Notes: generated from the sequence alone by a model not told the origin. Shown: positions 6,916 to 15,944, counted from the first letter of the stretch. The stretch: 33,594 bases of DNA from Bacillus timonensis (GCF_000285535.1 NZ_HE610988.1:8005-41598), one strand, 5' to 3'. A program made the numbers and translations.

Positions 6916-8727
6916 ATGAAATCAAAGCTACAGCATCTAATAGTATCATTTAAACAACTCGTAAATATAGAAGATATTAAAAGGGCTACTAATTTATTAA
7001 AACCTTATATCAACAACCATAGGATGGCTTATATAGGTCTCCTTTTCTTTTTATTAATTGAAATCTTTTTAACTGTTGCATTCGCATGGTACATGGGAAA
7101 TATTACTGATGCAGCAGTTCGAAGTGACTTCGATTCTTTAAAATGGTTGGTTCCTTTTGGTATTGGCTTAACAATTTTAAGCATTTCATCTTCATTTTTT
7201 TCAACATACTTGGAAACTTTAGCGACAAGTCCTGTAAAAAGGGATTTGAAAAATGATTTATACAAACAAGTATTACTACTACCAAGTAGTAAAATTTCGA
7301 ATCATCATTCTGGGGAATTGCTTTCTCATTTTACAAATGATGTTCACAATATCGATGGTTTAATAGGAAGTAGTTTGATTCAGTTTGTAAGACTACCGTT
7401 AATGTTTGTTGCTGCATTTATCTATTTATTCCAAATAAGTTGGCAATTGACTTTACTTATCGTTTCAATTGCCCCACTGGGACTATTTGTTGGAGCATTT
7501 TTTGGTCTCATCCTACGGAAAAACAGTAGAAAAATACATAAATTATACAGTGATATGAATACTCTGCTTAATGAATCTTTTCAAGGGTTATCGGTAATGC
7601 GTTCTTTTACATTAGAAAAGGTTTTTCATAGAAAATATGCGAAACAAAACAAAGACCTTTATAACTTAGAACTGCAGAACACAAAACTCCGTGGCTGGTT
7701 TTCATCCATCTCACAATCAATAAGTTCTGCTGCCTATTTAATTTGCCTTTGCCTAGGTGCATATTTTGTATCGATTCAAGAAATTACTGTGGGCTCTTTA
7801 TTTATTTTCCTAACATTGATGGGACATCTAATATATCCCCTTTCAGGTATTGCAGGTCTATGGGCGGGGTTTCAACACTCGATAACTGCAATTGAAAGAA
7901 TCTCAAACGTATTGGATTACGAGCCGGAATCACATCATTTGCCGACCCAAATAATACCAAATAAAACAGGCCCTACTATACAGTTTAAGGATCTTTCATT
8001 TAGTTACGAGGAAGGTAAACAAGTTTTCAAAGAACTTAATCTAGATATTCCAGCAGGAAAAGTAATCGCGTTAGTTGGCCACAGTGGGGCTGGCAAGACG
8101 ACATTGTTTAATCTTTTATTGCGATTTTATAAGCCACAGGAAGGAAAAATCATGATTGACGGAAAGTGTGCTGATGAACTATCCATTTCAGAATTAAGAG
8201 GTTCAATAGCCTTAGTACCACAAGAATCTTTCCTTTTCGATGGAACAATAAAAGAAAACTTACTGATTGCACACCCTTATGTAACCGAAACGGAAATGAT
8301 TGAGGCAGCACGAAACGCAAATATCCATGATTTTATAATGAGTTTACCTGAGGGTTATGACACTAAAATCGGGGAGCGTGGCGTAAAGCTATCGGGTGGA
8401 CAAAAACAGCGTGTTGCAATTGCAAGAGCATTGCTTAAGGATTCGCCTATTTTATTACTAGACGAAGCCACTTCAGCATTAGATAGTGAAACCGAATATT
8501 ATGTCAAAAGTGCTCTGGACCGTTTAATGAAAAATAGAACGACATTGGTCATTGCCCATCGCCTTTCAACAATTCAAAATGCAGACCTAATTGTAGTAAT
8601 GAATGAAGGAAGAATTGTTCAAATAGGAAAACACGACCAATTATTAAATGAAATGGGGCTTTATCAAAATCTATATAAAACACAATTTGAACTAGAGCAG
8701 CCTGAGCTGTCATTCGTTTCAAATTAA
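6916..8727 (+). CDS. ABC exporter, fused membrane and ATPase domains (second cassette)
   Basis: 603 residues: six membrane segments (about 35-310), then an ATPase domain with Walker A GHSGAGKTT (about 388-396), Q-loop region VPQESFLFDG, signature LSGGQKQR (about 492-499), Walker B ILLLDEATSALD and the H-loop AHRLS. Half-transporter expected to work as a homodimer and export the processed peptide, possibly also giving immunity. No N-terminal peptidase domain. GGAG lies before ATG 6916, and it is 14 bases after the peptidase gene. Confidence 0.88.
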   Translation: MKSKLQHLIVSFKQLVNIEDIKRATNLLKPYINNHRMAYIGLLFFLLIEIFLTVAFAWYMGNITDAAVRSDFDSLKWLVPFGIGLTILSISSSFFSTYLETLATSPVKRDLKNDLYKQVLLLPSSKISNHHSGELLSHFTNDVHNIDGLIGSSLIQFVRLPLMFVAAFIYLFQISWQLTLLIVSIAPLGLFVGAFFGLILRKNSRKIHKLYSDMNTLLNESFQGLSVMRSFTLEKVFHRKYAKQNKDLYNLELQNTKLRGWFSSISQSISSAAYLICLCLGAYFVSIQEITVGSLFIFLTLMGHLIYPLSGIAGLWAGFQHSITAIERISNVLDYEPESHHLPTQIIPNKTGPTIQFKDLSFSYEEGKQVFKELNLDIPAGKVIALVGHSGAGKTTLFNLLLRFYKPQEGKIMIDGKCADELSISELRGSIALVPQESFLFDGTIKENLLIAHPYVTETEMIEAARNANIHDFIMSLPEGYDTKIGERGVKLSGGQKQRVAIARALLKDSPILLLDEATSALDSETEYYVKSALDRLMKNRTTLVIAHRLSTIQNADLIVVMNEGRIVQIGKHDQLLNEMGLYQNLYKTQFELEQPELSFVSN

Positions 8728-8745
8728 CAAGAGAGGGGTATCACA

Positions 8746-9842
8746 GTGGCCATAGAAATAATTCGTTCAATATATGATTCTACATTTCCACTCCCACTTG
8801 ATGAGCAGTACTATCAAGAAGCAATTGATGACATTGAATTTTTCGGGATTACTTCGCAGATCTATCATTTGTTAAAACAAAATGAACAATTAGAGTATAC
8901 TCCCCCCTTCTTTCAAGAACGACTAAAACTAAAGTACACTGAAGCACTGTATCAAAATCTGTTTATTAAGAATCAGACAGAACTAATTTTACGAGAGTTT
9001 GAGAAAGTTGGAATTGAAGTAATTCCTTTGAAAGGGGTACGTTTTGCGGAGAAGTATTTTGGACATGTTGGGGCAAGGGGAACATCGGATATTGATTTAC
9101 TCGTTAAACCGTTTGAGCTGGATAGGGCTATTGTTCGTATAAAAAAGCTTGGATTTGTTCCAGATCCTAAGGCTGTTCCATCTGGTTTTAATTTAACTTT
9201 CACTAAAGAAATACCTCATTCCTTTATACCATTAATGGTTGAGATACATTGGAATATTGCGGATCCTAAAACGTCTAGTTTGGATACAAAACAGTTCTGG
9301 GAGGACGCAACTCCTATAAGTAATTTTAATTATGTAAAAGAACTATCTGACCAACACACGTTTTATATGATTACCCTCCATGGCTGGAGACATAATATGA
9401 ATTCGTTAAAATATTTTCTAGATATTTTACAGCTTATTAACAATAACGTTTTAGTCATTTCATACAAAGAGATATTTGAACAAGCAAAAACAGATAAAAC
9501 ACTAAATAGGATTATTAGGACATTATCTATCGTTTATAAACTTTTCCCTTATCTAAGTGAAAAAAAGAGGCTGTTCAAGAAAAAGTCTATTTTATTTTGG
9601 AGCTACGAAGAAGTATTACAACTAGAAAAAAATCTCTTCGAAGATATTTAGACTTCATCGATTATCAAATTTTTAGTTTTGATTTATTTTCTCATAGTAT
9701 TGCTGAACTCTTTGCATGGATTTTCCCATCTAAATATCTGGTAGAAACAGAACTAAACACACTTCATTCTACTAAAAGTTATGTAGCCCTATACTTACAA
9801 TTAACACATAAAAGATTTACTAATTTTTTTCGAGCTTTTTAA
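8746..9842 (+). CDS. Nucleotidyltransferase-fold protein of the second cassette, one frameshift
   Basis: Same family as the lasso-locus protein at 2886-4088: PLKGVRFAEKYFG, then GTSDIDLLV with the Asp pair D115/D117, EIHWNI (E166) and LHGWRHNMNSLKYFLDI. The first frame stops at 9651, and a second frame carries on to 9842 (RYLDFIDYQIFSFDLFSHS...). Adding one base to the run of seven A at 9626-9632 joins them into about 365 residues, normal for the family. The start is GTG 8746 after AGAGAGGGG. The predicted role is nucleotidyl or glycosyl tailoring of the kinase-made phosphate, by analogy with PsmN. A terminator follows, so this is the last gene of the cassette. Confidence 0.75.
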
Positions 9843-9851
9843 ACTAACCAA

Positions 9852-9880
9852 GCACCGATAAAAAAATCGGTGCGTTTTAA
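9852..9880 (+). terminator. Intrinsic terminator ending the second RiPP cassette
   Basis: Perfect stem GCACCGAT/ATCGGTGC (9852-9859 and 9866-9873) with a six-A loop, followed by GTTTTAAT. The T run is short, but the position just after the last stop fits. Confidence 0.75.
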
Positions 9881-9889
9881 TGATAATTA

Positions 9890-10606
9890 TTATATTTTTG
9901 CGTTGTATATCAATTTTGAAAGAAACTCTTTATTTGGGTAATCAGAATTTTCGATTTGCTTAATGACTTTAGAGTAGTCATAGTCAACTCTCACGCTTGA
10001 TACTTGATAACCTTCCTCTTCAATATCTAAGATTACATAAGATGCCTTCCTTAAACCATCAAAAGGCAAGCCAACACTTCCAAGATTTACAATGCATTTT
10101 CCATTTATGTACCTGATAAATGGCATATGGATGTGTGCATACACGAAAATATCAGCATCGTTAACCATTAACTTTCTTTTCATGCTCTCATCATTTTCAA
10201 AGGGTTTTACCACATCAAACAAACTATTAGGAGTCGCATGAAAAGCATGAACATGAGTACCACCATATTCGATATGTAGTTCAGATTGGAGCCCACTTAA
10301 ATATTCTATATCCTCTGGATTTAAGTTTGAAACGGTCCAATCTCTCTCTTTATTCATGACTTCGAGCACACTATCTGGTACTTCACCTTCTTGTACACCG
10401 CGAATGACCCATTCATCAGCATTGCCTTTTATTATAGTTCCTCCTAAATCCTTTATAAGTTCTAATGATCTTTTTGGCTCAGGTCCTCTATAACACAAAT
10501 CGCCTAGTACAAAAATGTTATCAACGTTCTTCTTCCTTATATCATTTAATACCGACTCTAATGCTACCGCATTGCCGTGAATGTCTGAAATAAATGCTAG
10601 CCTCAA
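9890..10606 (-). CDS. Calcineurin-like metallophosphoesterase (YfcE type)
   Basis: 238 residues with the full metal-site pattern: FISDIHGN (D8, H10), VLGDLCYRGPEP (D36), KGNADEW (N62), HAFHATP and YAHIHMPF (paired His near 157-159), then VNLGSVG. It matches the small bacterial phosphodiesterases/phosphatases whose true substrates are mostly unknown. GGGAGG lies before ATG. It is transcribed alone between the two RiPP units and has no SinR-like box that I can see. It could remove a phosphate or cleave a phosphodiester in the tailoring chemistry, but there is no direct evidence and it may be unrelated. Confidence 0.85.
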   Translation of the reverse strand: MRLAFISDIHGNAVALESVLNDIRKKNVDNIFVLGDLCYRGPEPKRSLELIKDLGGTIIKGNADEWVIRGVQEGEVPDSVLEVMNKERDWTVSNLNPEDIEYLSGLQSELHIEYGGTHVHAFHATPNSLFDVVKPFENDESMKRKLMVNDADIFVYAHIHMPFIRYINGKCIVNLGSVGLPFDGLRKASYVILDIEEEGYQVSSVRVDYDYSKVIKQIENSDYPNKEFLSKLIYNAKI

Positions 10607-10699
10607 AAATAAATCCTCCCAACAATAATAGGCTTTATACGTTTATACTTCTTGTTAAAACGGATATAAACTATATAACTTTTTAGGAAAATATTGCAT

Positions 10700-10736
10700 A
10701 AAAAACCTAAAATAAATAACTAAAGACATTTTTAGT
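10700..10736 (-). terminator. Weak candidate terminator after the lasso exporter
   Basis: On the minus strand ACTAAA/TTTAGT (10736-10731 and 10724-10719) is followed by TATTTATTTTAGGTTTTTT. The stem is only six A/T-rich pairs, so the call is weak. Confidence 0.35.
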
Positions 10737-10757
10737 ATAATTACCTTTATTAAAAAA

Positions 10758-12557
10758 TTAAACACTTGCCCTCATTTGATTGCCTAACAATGTACTAAAC
10801 ATACCTTTCTTTTCTTTTGCCAATTCATAAAACTCACCTGACTGTATTACTTTTCCTTTATCTAACACAATAACCTGATCCGCATTACGGATGGTCGATA
10901 ATCTATGTGCAATAACAATAATGGTCATTTTCCCTTTTAATCTATCGATAGCTTCTTGAATTTTAGATTCATTTTCAGTATCTAAAGCACTAGTTGCTTC
11001 ATCTAAAATAAGAATTTGAGGATTACGCAAAATTGCTCTTGCCAAAACTATCCTTTGGCGTTCACCTCCAGATAACCTAATGCCACGATCACCAACAAGT
11101 GTATCTAATCCCTCCGGTAAACTACTTACAAAATCAGCTGCCGAAGAAAACTGGAGTGCTTGCCAAATTTCATTTTGACTTGCAGTTGGATTAGTCAATA
11201 ATAAATTTTCCCTAATACTTTTATTGAACAGAAAAGAATCCTGCGTGACGTAGCTTATTGACCGTCTATATGGTACCAGATTATCACCTGATATAGAGGT
11301 ACCATCTATTAATACTTCCCCTCTATCAGGCTTATTTAAACCCATTATGACATCTACTAGTGTAGTCTTACCAGCACCTGATTTACCTACTACAGCAGTC
11401 ATTTTATTTACCGGTATATTAATATATATGCTTTTTAGGGAAAACGAAGAATTATCCTGTTTATATTTAAATGAAACATTATTACATTCAATTTTAGATT
11501 CAATCTTGAGCGACTCTACATTTTTATAATACTCATCTTGGAGTTCTTTGTTCAGCATACTTTCTCTTTGTAAATCAATTAATGCTTCAAAGGATGGTAT
11601 TATTGAACCAATTTGTTCTAAATTTGACTGAATTCCAGTAAATCTAGGCCAAAGTCTTGAGAAAATAATCACAATTAACATTAGTTCTGTGGTTTGAGCC
11701 TGAAATAATTTAATGGCTAAAAAAACGAAGAGTGCAACTAAAACGGCTGAAACGGCTTTATAGGTAAATTGTGAAGTAGCATATAATTTAGAAAAATTTA
11801 CCACATTTTCTTCCATCCTTTTACAAGTACTACTAAAGTCTTTCAGTTGAGTCTCCTCTAATATGTTACTTTTAATATCTTTAATTCCGTTTAATTGCTC
11901 GGTTATTCCAGCAATGTAATTTTTATTTAGCTCAAAAGCATCTTTACCAATTGAATTGGATTTTTTAATAAATTTTCGTGCAAAATAAATAAGGAATAAT
12001 CCAAAAATTAAAATATAAGTTGTCATCTGTGCAGATAACCAAAAAGCAATTGCAAGTTGTATAAAAGTAAATACAATAGACGATAGAAACTGTAAAAACA
12101 AGTAAGTTCCGTTTCCAACCTTTCCGATTTCTGAGGTCATCATATTAATTAAATCAGACTTTCTTCGTTTTAAATAAAAACTCCAACTTGCCTCTAATAG
12201 ACTTTTGTTAACCTCTTCCTTTAAATAACGGATATACCCCTGTTGTATCTTCATATTAGTTATTGTTTGTCTTTTTTGAAAATAGCTTTGTCCAATCATT
12301 ATCAAAATGTATGAACATAAAATAATTAATAAACTAATTGTTTCAGGAATGGATCCGAAAAAGGAAGATAGCCAAGAAAAAGGGATAGAATCATATGTAT
12401 TTAAATTGAATATTCCTGTGAGGGCAATTAAAGGTATAACTAAGAATATTCCTGCACCTTCTAGTAGACTAATAAAAAGGATCCCAAGTAAATTGATATA
12501 TAATGCCTTACCAGCAAAGGTACTTAATTTTTTTACAAAGAATAAAACCGCCTTCAT
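10758..12557 (-). CDS. Lasso peptide ABC exporter D
   Basis: About 599 residues: hydrophobic membrane domain (to about 330), then an ATPase domain with Walker A GKSGAGKTT (about 391), VTQDSFLFN, signature LSGGERQR (about 492), ILILDEATSALD and AHRLS. In lasso loci this protein exports the mature peptide and gives immunity. ATG 12557 is used because AGGGGG is nine bases upstream; the open frame runs back to 12614 into the kinase gene. It is the last gene of the C-A-K-D operon, 34 bases after the kinase. It is separate from the cassette exporter at 6916-8727. Confidence 0.87.
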   Translation of the reverse strand: MKAVLFFVKKLSTFAGKALYINLLGILFISLLEGAGIFLVIPLIALTGIFNLNTYDSIPFSWLSSFFGSIPETISLLIILCSYILIMIGQSYFQKRQTITNMKIQQGYIRYLKEEVNKSLLEASWSFYLKRRKSDLINMMTSEIGKVGNGTYLFLQFLSSIVFTFIQLAIAFWLSAQMTTYILIFGLFLIYFARKFIKKSNSIGKDAFELNKNYIAGITEQLNGIKDIKSNILEETQLKDFSSTCKRMEENVVNFSKLYATSQFTYKAVSAVLVALFVFLAIKLFQAQTTELMLIVIIFSRLWPRFTGIQSNLEQIGSIIPSFEALIDLQRESMLNKELQDEYYKNVESLKIESKIECNNVSFKYKQDNSSFSLKSIYINIPVNKMTAVVGKSGAGKTTLVDVIMGLNKPDRGEVLIDGTSISGDNLVPYRRSISYVTQDSFLFNKSIRENLLLTNPTASQNEIWQALQFSSAADFVSSLPEGLDTLVGDRGIRLSGGERQRIVLARAILRNPQILILDEATSALDTENESKIQEAIDRLKGKMTIIVIAHRLSTIRNADQVIVLDKGKVIQSGEFYELAKEKKGMFSTLLGNQMRASV

Positions 12558-12591
12558 ATACGCAGTTCCCCCTACTCTCATACAACTCTTC

Positions 12592-13530
12592 TTATTTATT
12601 AACCATTGGAGCAAGTTCCATTATGTTTGAAAGTATTAGAGAAACAAGTTGTGGTGCAGTATAGGACGAAACTGGTCTTTGTACTCGATTCATCTTAATA
12701 TTTTCTATAATTTTGGTCGTCGTTTTAAAATGCCAATCCATTAGTCCAAGACCTTGAATTAGACAGTTCTGAAATGTATGATAATAAAGTGTATAAAAAG
12801 ACTCAAGTTTTTCAATTTCACTTATCTTTATATCATCATTGTCAGTTTTCATTATTTCAAATACACCAGCTAATGGTAGGTTTTCTGAACTGTAATTTGA
12901 AACCGGAACACTATATTTCGTTTCTCTACCATATATAGATCTGTAATCTTTAGCTTCCATATCAAGTTTATTCAAACTTTCTTCCCACAACTTTTGCTGA
13001 GGATAAGAAGGGGTAACATATGGAATAGGATTATCATCTTTAAAAATTACAGCAATAACATCATCACTTAACAGTTTAAATCCTTGTTTAACGAATGTAG
13101 ATGCAAGTGTAGATTTCCCCGCCCCCGAGTTTCCTACAAAAGCATACGCTTTTCCATTTATTTCTACAGCACTTCCATGAAGTGGCACTATTTTCCTTTG
13201 TAACAAAACTGAACCCATACATATTCCCAATATATATAATCTAACGACGTCCTCATCATAACCTTCTAGTGGGGTAATTAGGATTTGATTCCCATTACTA
13301 ATTGCAAAGATAGCTATATTAGGCACCTGAAACATTACTAAATTTTCCTTTATTACAAAAGCATTATACGTATCAGATAATTGAACCCATAAATCAGTTA
13401 CATCCTCTGTGATTATTTCAATATCATGAATTACATTACTGCATACCTGTGGTAGTTCTGGTAAAGAAATTTCACTTTTAAGATAAAATCCATAAGCCTT
13501 ATATATTTTATTTGTTATGATATGAGTCAT
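12592..13530 (-). CDS. Lasso precursor kinase (PadeK-like, HPrK family)
   Basis: About 312 residues with the HPrK-like core: PLHGSAVEI (117-124), Walker A GNSGAGKST (133-141) and LLSDDVIAV (153-161). The family member PadeK puts phosphate on the C-terminal Ser hydroxyl of the paeninodin precursor. Here the precursor next door ends in Cys, with a Thr two places before, so the acceptor is uncertain. ATG 13530 is used (GGGGTGA just upstream); GTG 13539 is an in-frame alternative. It follows the precursor gene after a gap holding a strong hairpin. Confidence 0.85.
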   Translation of the reverse strand: MTHIITNKIYKAYGFYLKSEISLPELPQVCSNVIHDIEIITEDVTDLWVQLSDTYNAFVIKENLVMFQVPNIAIFAISNGNQILITPLEGYDEDVVRLYILGICMGSVLLQRKIVPLHGSAVEINGKAYAFVGNSGAGKSTLASTFVKQGFKLLSDDVIAVIFKDDNPIPYVTPSYPQQKLWEESLNKLDMEAKDYRSIYGRETKYSVPVSNYSSENLPLAGVFEIMKTDNDDIKISEIEKLESFYTLYYHTFQNCLIQGLGLMDWHFKTTTKIIENIKMNRVQRPVSSYTAPQLVSLILSNIMELAPMVNK

Positions 13531-13566
13531 TATTTTCACCCCGTTTTACAAAATGCATTTTTTGTG

Positions 13567-13598
13567 AATGGCCCTTTTACTAGTGTAAAAGGGCCATT
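13567..13598 (-). other. Strong RNA hairpin between lasso precursor and kinase
   Basis: Perfect 13-bp inverted repeat AATGGCCCTTTTA/TAAAAGGGCCATT with a six-base loop. On the transcribed (minus) strand it is not followed by a U run, so it looks like an mRNA stabilising or processing element below the precursor gene rather than a full terminator. Confidence 0.6.
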
Positions 13599-13620
13599 AG
13601 TACTTAATAAAATTTTTATT

Positions 13621-13640
13621 ACACATAAAATATTATGTGT
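13621..13640 (-). other. Small palindrome just after the lasso precursor gene
   Basis: ACACATAA and TTATGTGT form an 8-bp stem with a four-base loop directly after the stop codon. It could be part of the same 3-prime stabilising structure. Confidence 0.4.
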
Positions 13641-13647
13641 TGGTTAA

Positions 13648-13779
13648 TTAACAAAATGTTAAATCTCCCTTGAGAGTACCATTTGGAAACGCTGCATCAG
13701 TTGCAGGTCCATCTTGACCAGCCATTGTCATTTTTACATCTAATACTAATAGTGTTGGTTTGTTCCAATCTTTTTTCAT
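13648..13779 (-). CDS. Paeninodin-type lasso peptide precursor A, 43 aa
   Basis: A short gene read directly from the minus strand, with AAAGGAGGTGA before ATG 13779. The leader starts MKKDWNKPTLLVLDVKMTM; WNKPTL fits the aromatic-x-x-P-x-L contact for B1, and Thr18 is at the -2 position. The core begins AGQDGPATD, giving a nine-residue ring between Ala1 and Asp9 as in paeninodin. A 15-residue tail follows, starting AAFPNG and ending LTFC, so the core is 24 residues. Known relatives end in Ser, the kinase target; this one ends in Cys. An undetected assembly slip near the 3-prime end cannot be excluded. It lies 14 bases after the cyclase gene and before the kinase. Confidence 0.9.
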   Translation of the reverse strand: MKKDWNKPTLLVLDVKMTMAGQDGPATDAAFPNGTLKGDLTFC

Positions 13780-13793
13780 TATGTCACCTCCTT

Positions 13794-15734
13794 TCAGATA
13801 AACTTCTTTATAAATCTAGATATGATAATACTTCTCATTAATATCTTAGACTCCGGGTCAATTGAATTTGTAAGTATTGGTCCACGTTCTACCTTTGTAA
13901 AAGCTTTTTTTAATAAATCTCCATTTAAAAACTCTAAGACATACTTATCATTCATATTAGAAAGAAGTTCCTCTTTATAACTATCCCAATGAGGTGCCAT
14001 CCGATGAACCCAATCAACACCTTGAATACCTCTAGACCTTTGATTTAATCTAATACTATCTGGTAAATAATTCTTAGTTGCTTTTCTAACAAGTACTCGT
14101 TCATAGCCATTTTGTACATATTGCTCTTCAGGAACTGCTAAACAAAAACGTACGACACGTAAATCATTAGTTGGATCTCGCTTCCACAAAGAATAGCGTA
14201 ATGATAACTTCGAAGAAAGTGTATTGCCTGCGTTCCATTGGAAAACATCTTCAAATTGTTTTCTTCTTTCCTCAAAAATGTTTAAATTTGGATACCACCC
14301 TGATTGGTCCATTCCATAGCTTTTAAGTTTTTGAAATACTTTTGTTTTCTCAGCAAAATTTGGATTTATTATTTTCGGAAGTTGATACATATTTTTCTGA
14401 GGAAACAATTTGTCAATTATCGGGAATCCCAACCTTGCAATGTATGGTAGATTACCAAGTCTAGGACCCTCTGTTAACTTGCTGTATTTATTTAATTCAC
14501 TAATAAGTGAATACCATTTGAATTTTTTTAATAGAAGTGCGTAATAATCCAATGCAAATCCCCATGAGATTGTGAAGTTCCCTCTATCTCCACTTAAAAG
14601 AACACCAACTCCTTCCTGGTAAGCTTTTTCAAACATTCCTTTTAACCAGAAAGAATTTTCGAAAAATTTATAAGGCATTTCCATAATTTCCATGAAATCA
14701 TCGATTTCCGTAAAAGAATCTCTACCATCAAAGTTTAAATAATGATCTTTAATTCCACCAACATGGTTTACAGTCATTTTAATATAGGGTCTCTCATTAC
14801 AAATATGTCTACTAGATTTAAAAGCTGTAAAATCACTTGGAGGAACGTAACTAAAAGTTAATAACTCTTTATTCTCTTTTTTTAATTCTTTAACAGCAAA
14901 ACTTACTACTGCACCAGAATCTAAACCCCCACTTAGCTGTGCACCATTTTTACGATAAGTTCTTAATCTTGCATTAACTGCCTTTTGAAAAACTTCTTGA
15001 AACGCATCTATGTATTCTTCATCTGTTTTAAACTTTAATGGTTCAATTGACGCAAGATTACTATACCTAATTGTCCTAATTCTCTGTCTATCAATTAATA
15101 TAGAATGAGAAGGTGGTATTTGCTTAATTCCCTTATAGGGACTTATTTCCGAATTTACTGCATCAATCATTCCCGGAACAACAAGATATTCAGCAAGCCA
15201 TTCTTCGTTTAATTGCTTTTTTATAAAGGGTAAAGTTAATAATGGTTCTATAATGGAACAAAATGCAAAATGATTCGAATCATGGTAGTAATACAATGTT
15301 CTACTTCCAGAAAAATCTCTTGCACCAAATAGAACTTCACTTTTTTCATCCCAGATTATAAAAGCAAAATCGCCTATTAAATATTTAGGGGTGTTCTCTC
15401 CCCATTTATGATAGGCTAGCAAGATTAATTGACTATCAGGCATGTTTTTTCTTTTGTCACTTTTTATATCCAATTTGTCAAACAATTCTTCTCTATTGTC
15501 TATAATCGCATCAGCAGTAATGGCTAACTGTCTTTCAAAATCATAATAAGGTAATGGTTCTCCTACCGACTCGGGTGTAATCCATTGGGAATGACATCCC
15601 AAAAAGATATCCCCTTTGTACATTGTTTGTATAGCGTCTGCTGGAAACTTGCTCAAACTTTGCATCATACTTATACAATTTTCTATAGCAATTGGTTCTT
15701 TATTCAAATTATAAAAACCAGCTATGGCACTCAT
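13794..15734 (-). CDS. Lasso cyclase C (asparagine synthetase-like)
   Basis: 646 residues. It starts MSAIAGFYN and lacks the Cys2 of glutamine-dependent asparagine synthetases, as lasso cyclases do. The synthetase domain has the ATP-pyrophosphatase loop LSGGLDSG (about 267-274). It adenylates Asp9 of the core and closes the macrolactam with the new N-terminus. AGGAGG precedes ATG 15734. It is the first gene of the C-A-K-D operon, unlike loci where A comes first. No frameshift is seen. Confidence 0.92.
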   Translation of the reverse strand: MSAIAGFYNLNKEPIAIENCISMMQSLSKFPADAIQTMYKGDIFLGCHSQWITPESVGEPLPYYDFERQLAITADAIIDNREELFDKLDIKSDKRKNMPDSQLILLAYHKWGENTPKYLIGDFAFIIWDEKSEVLFGARDFSGSRTLYYYHDSNHFAFCSIIEPLLTLPFIKKQLNEEWLAEYLVVPGMIDAVNSEISPYKGIKQIPPSHSILIDRQRIRTIRYSNLASIEPLKFKTDEEYIDAFQEVFQKAVNARLRTYRKNGAQLSGGLDSGAVVSFAVKELKKENKELLTFSYVPPSDFTAFKSSRHICNERPYIKMTVNHVGGIKDHYLNFDGRDSFTEIDDFMEIMEMPYKFFENSFWLKGMFEKAYQEGVGVLLSGDRGNFTISWGFALDYYALLLKKFKWYSLISELNKYSKLTEGPRLGNLPYIARLGFPIIDKLFPQKNMYQLPKIINPNFAEKTKVFQKLKSYGMDQSGWYPNLNIFEERRKQFEDVFQWNAGNTLSSKLSLRYSLWKRDPTNDLRVVRFCLAVPEEQYVQNGYERVLVRKATKNYLPDSIRLNQRSRGIQGVDWVHRMAPHWDSYKEELLSNMNDKYVLEFLNGDLLKKAFTKVERGPILTNSIDPESKILMRSIIISRFIKKFI

Positions 15735-15769
15735 TACATCCTCCTAATAGGTAACACTCACACATTATC

Positions 15770-15785
15770 GTTTCTTATAAAGAAC
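15770..15785 (-). promoter_or_regulatory. SinR-like operator, proximal to lasso operon
   Basis: On the minus strand GTTCTTTATAAGAAAC, one base short of the perfect palindrome, lies about 36 bases before the cyclase start. It is one of two sites in this leader, about 100 bases apart. Confidence 0.65.
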
Positions 15786-15868
15786 AGATTTATCATAAAA
15801 AGTAAAACTAAATCCAACCAAATAAAAGTAGATTATCTGTCGATTTGTTTTATAAACAATCATGTTTT

Positions 15869-15924
15869 ATTCTTTATAAAGAACAATATATTATAAAAAT
15901 ATCACCTCTTTAACGAAGTGTCAA
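15869..15924 (-). promoter_or_regulatory. Lasso C-A-K-D promoter with SinR-like operator
   Basis: On the minus strand TTGACA (15924-15919), 17 bases, then TATTTT (15901-15896), with a better TATAAT six bases on (15895-15890). GTTCTTTATAAAGAAT (15884-15869) follows directly, covering the start site. Another palindrome, TTGTTTATAAAACAA, lies at about 15844-15858. Confidence 0.7.
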
Positions 15925-15944
15925 CATTTTTAAAATCCTTTTCA

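Noticed and set aside
9597-9842. Separate 81-residue gene after the nucleotidyltransferase.
   Set aside because: It has no ribosome site of its own and continues the upstream protein after one base is added at 9626-9632.
15585-15896. 103-residue plus-strand frame over the lasso cyclase start.
   Set aside because: Antisense to the cyclase N-terminus and its promoter, low complexity, no ribosome site.
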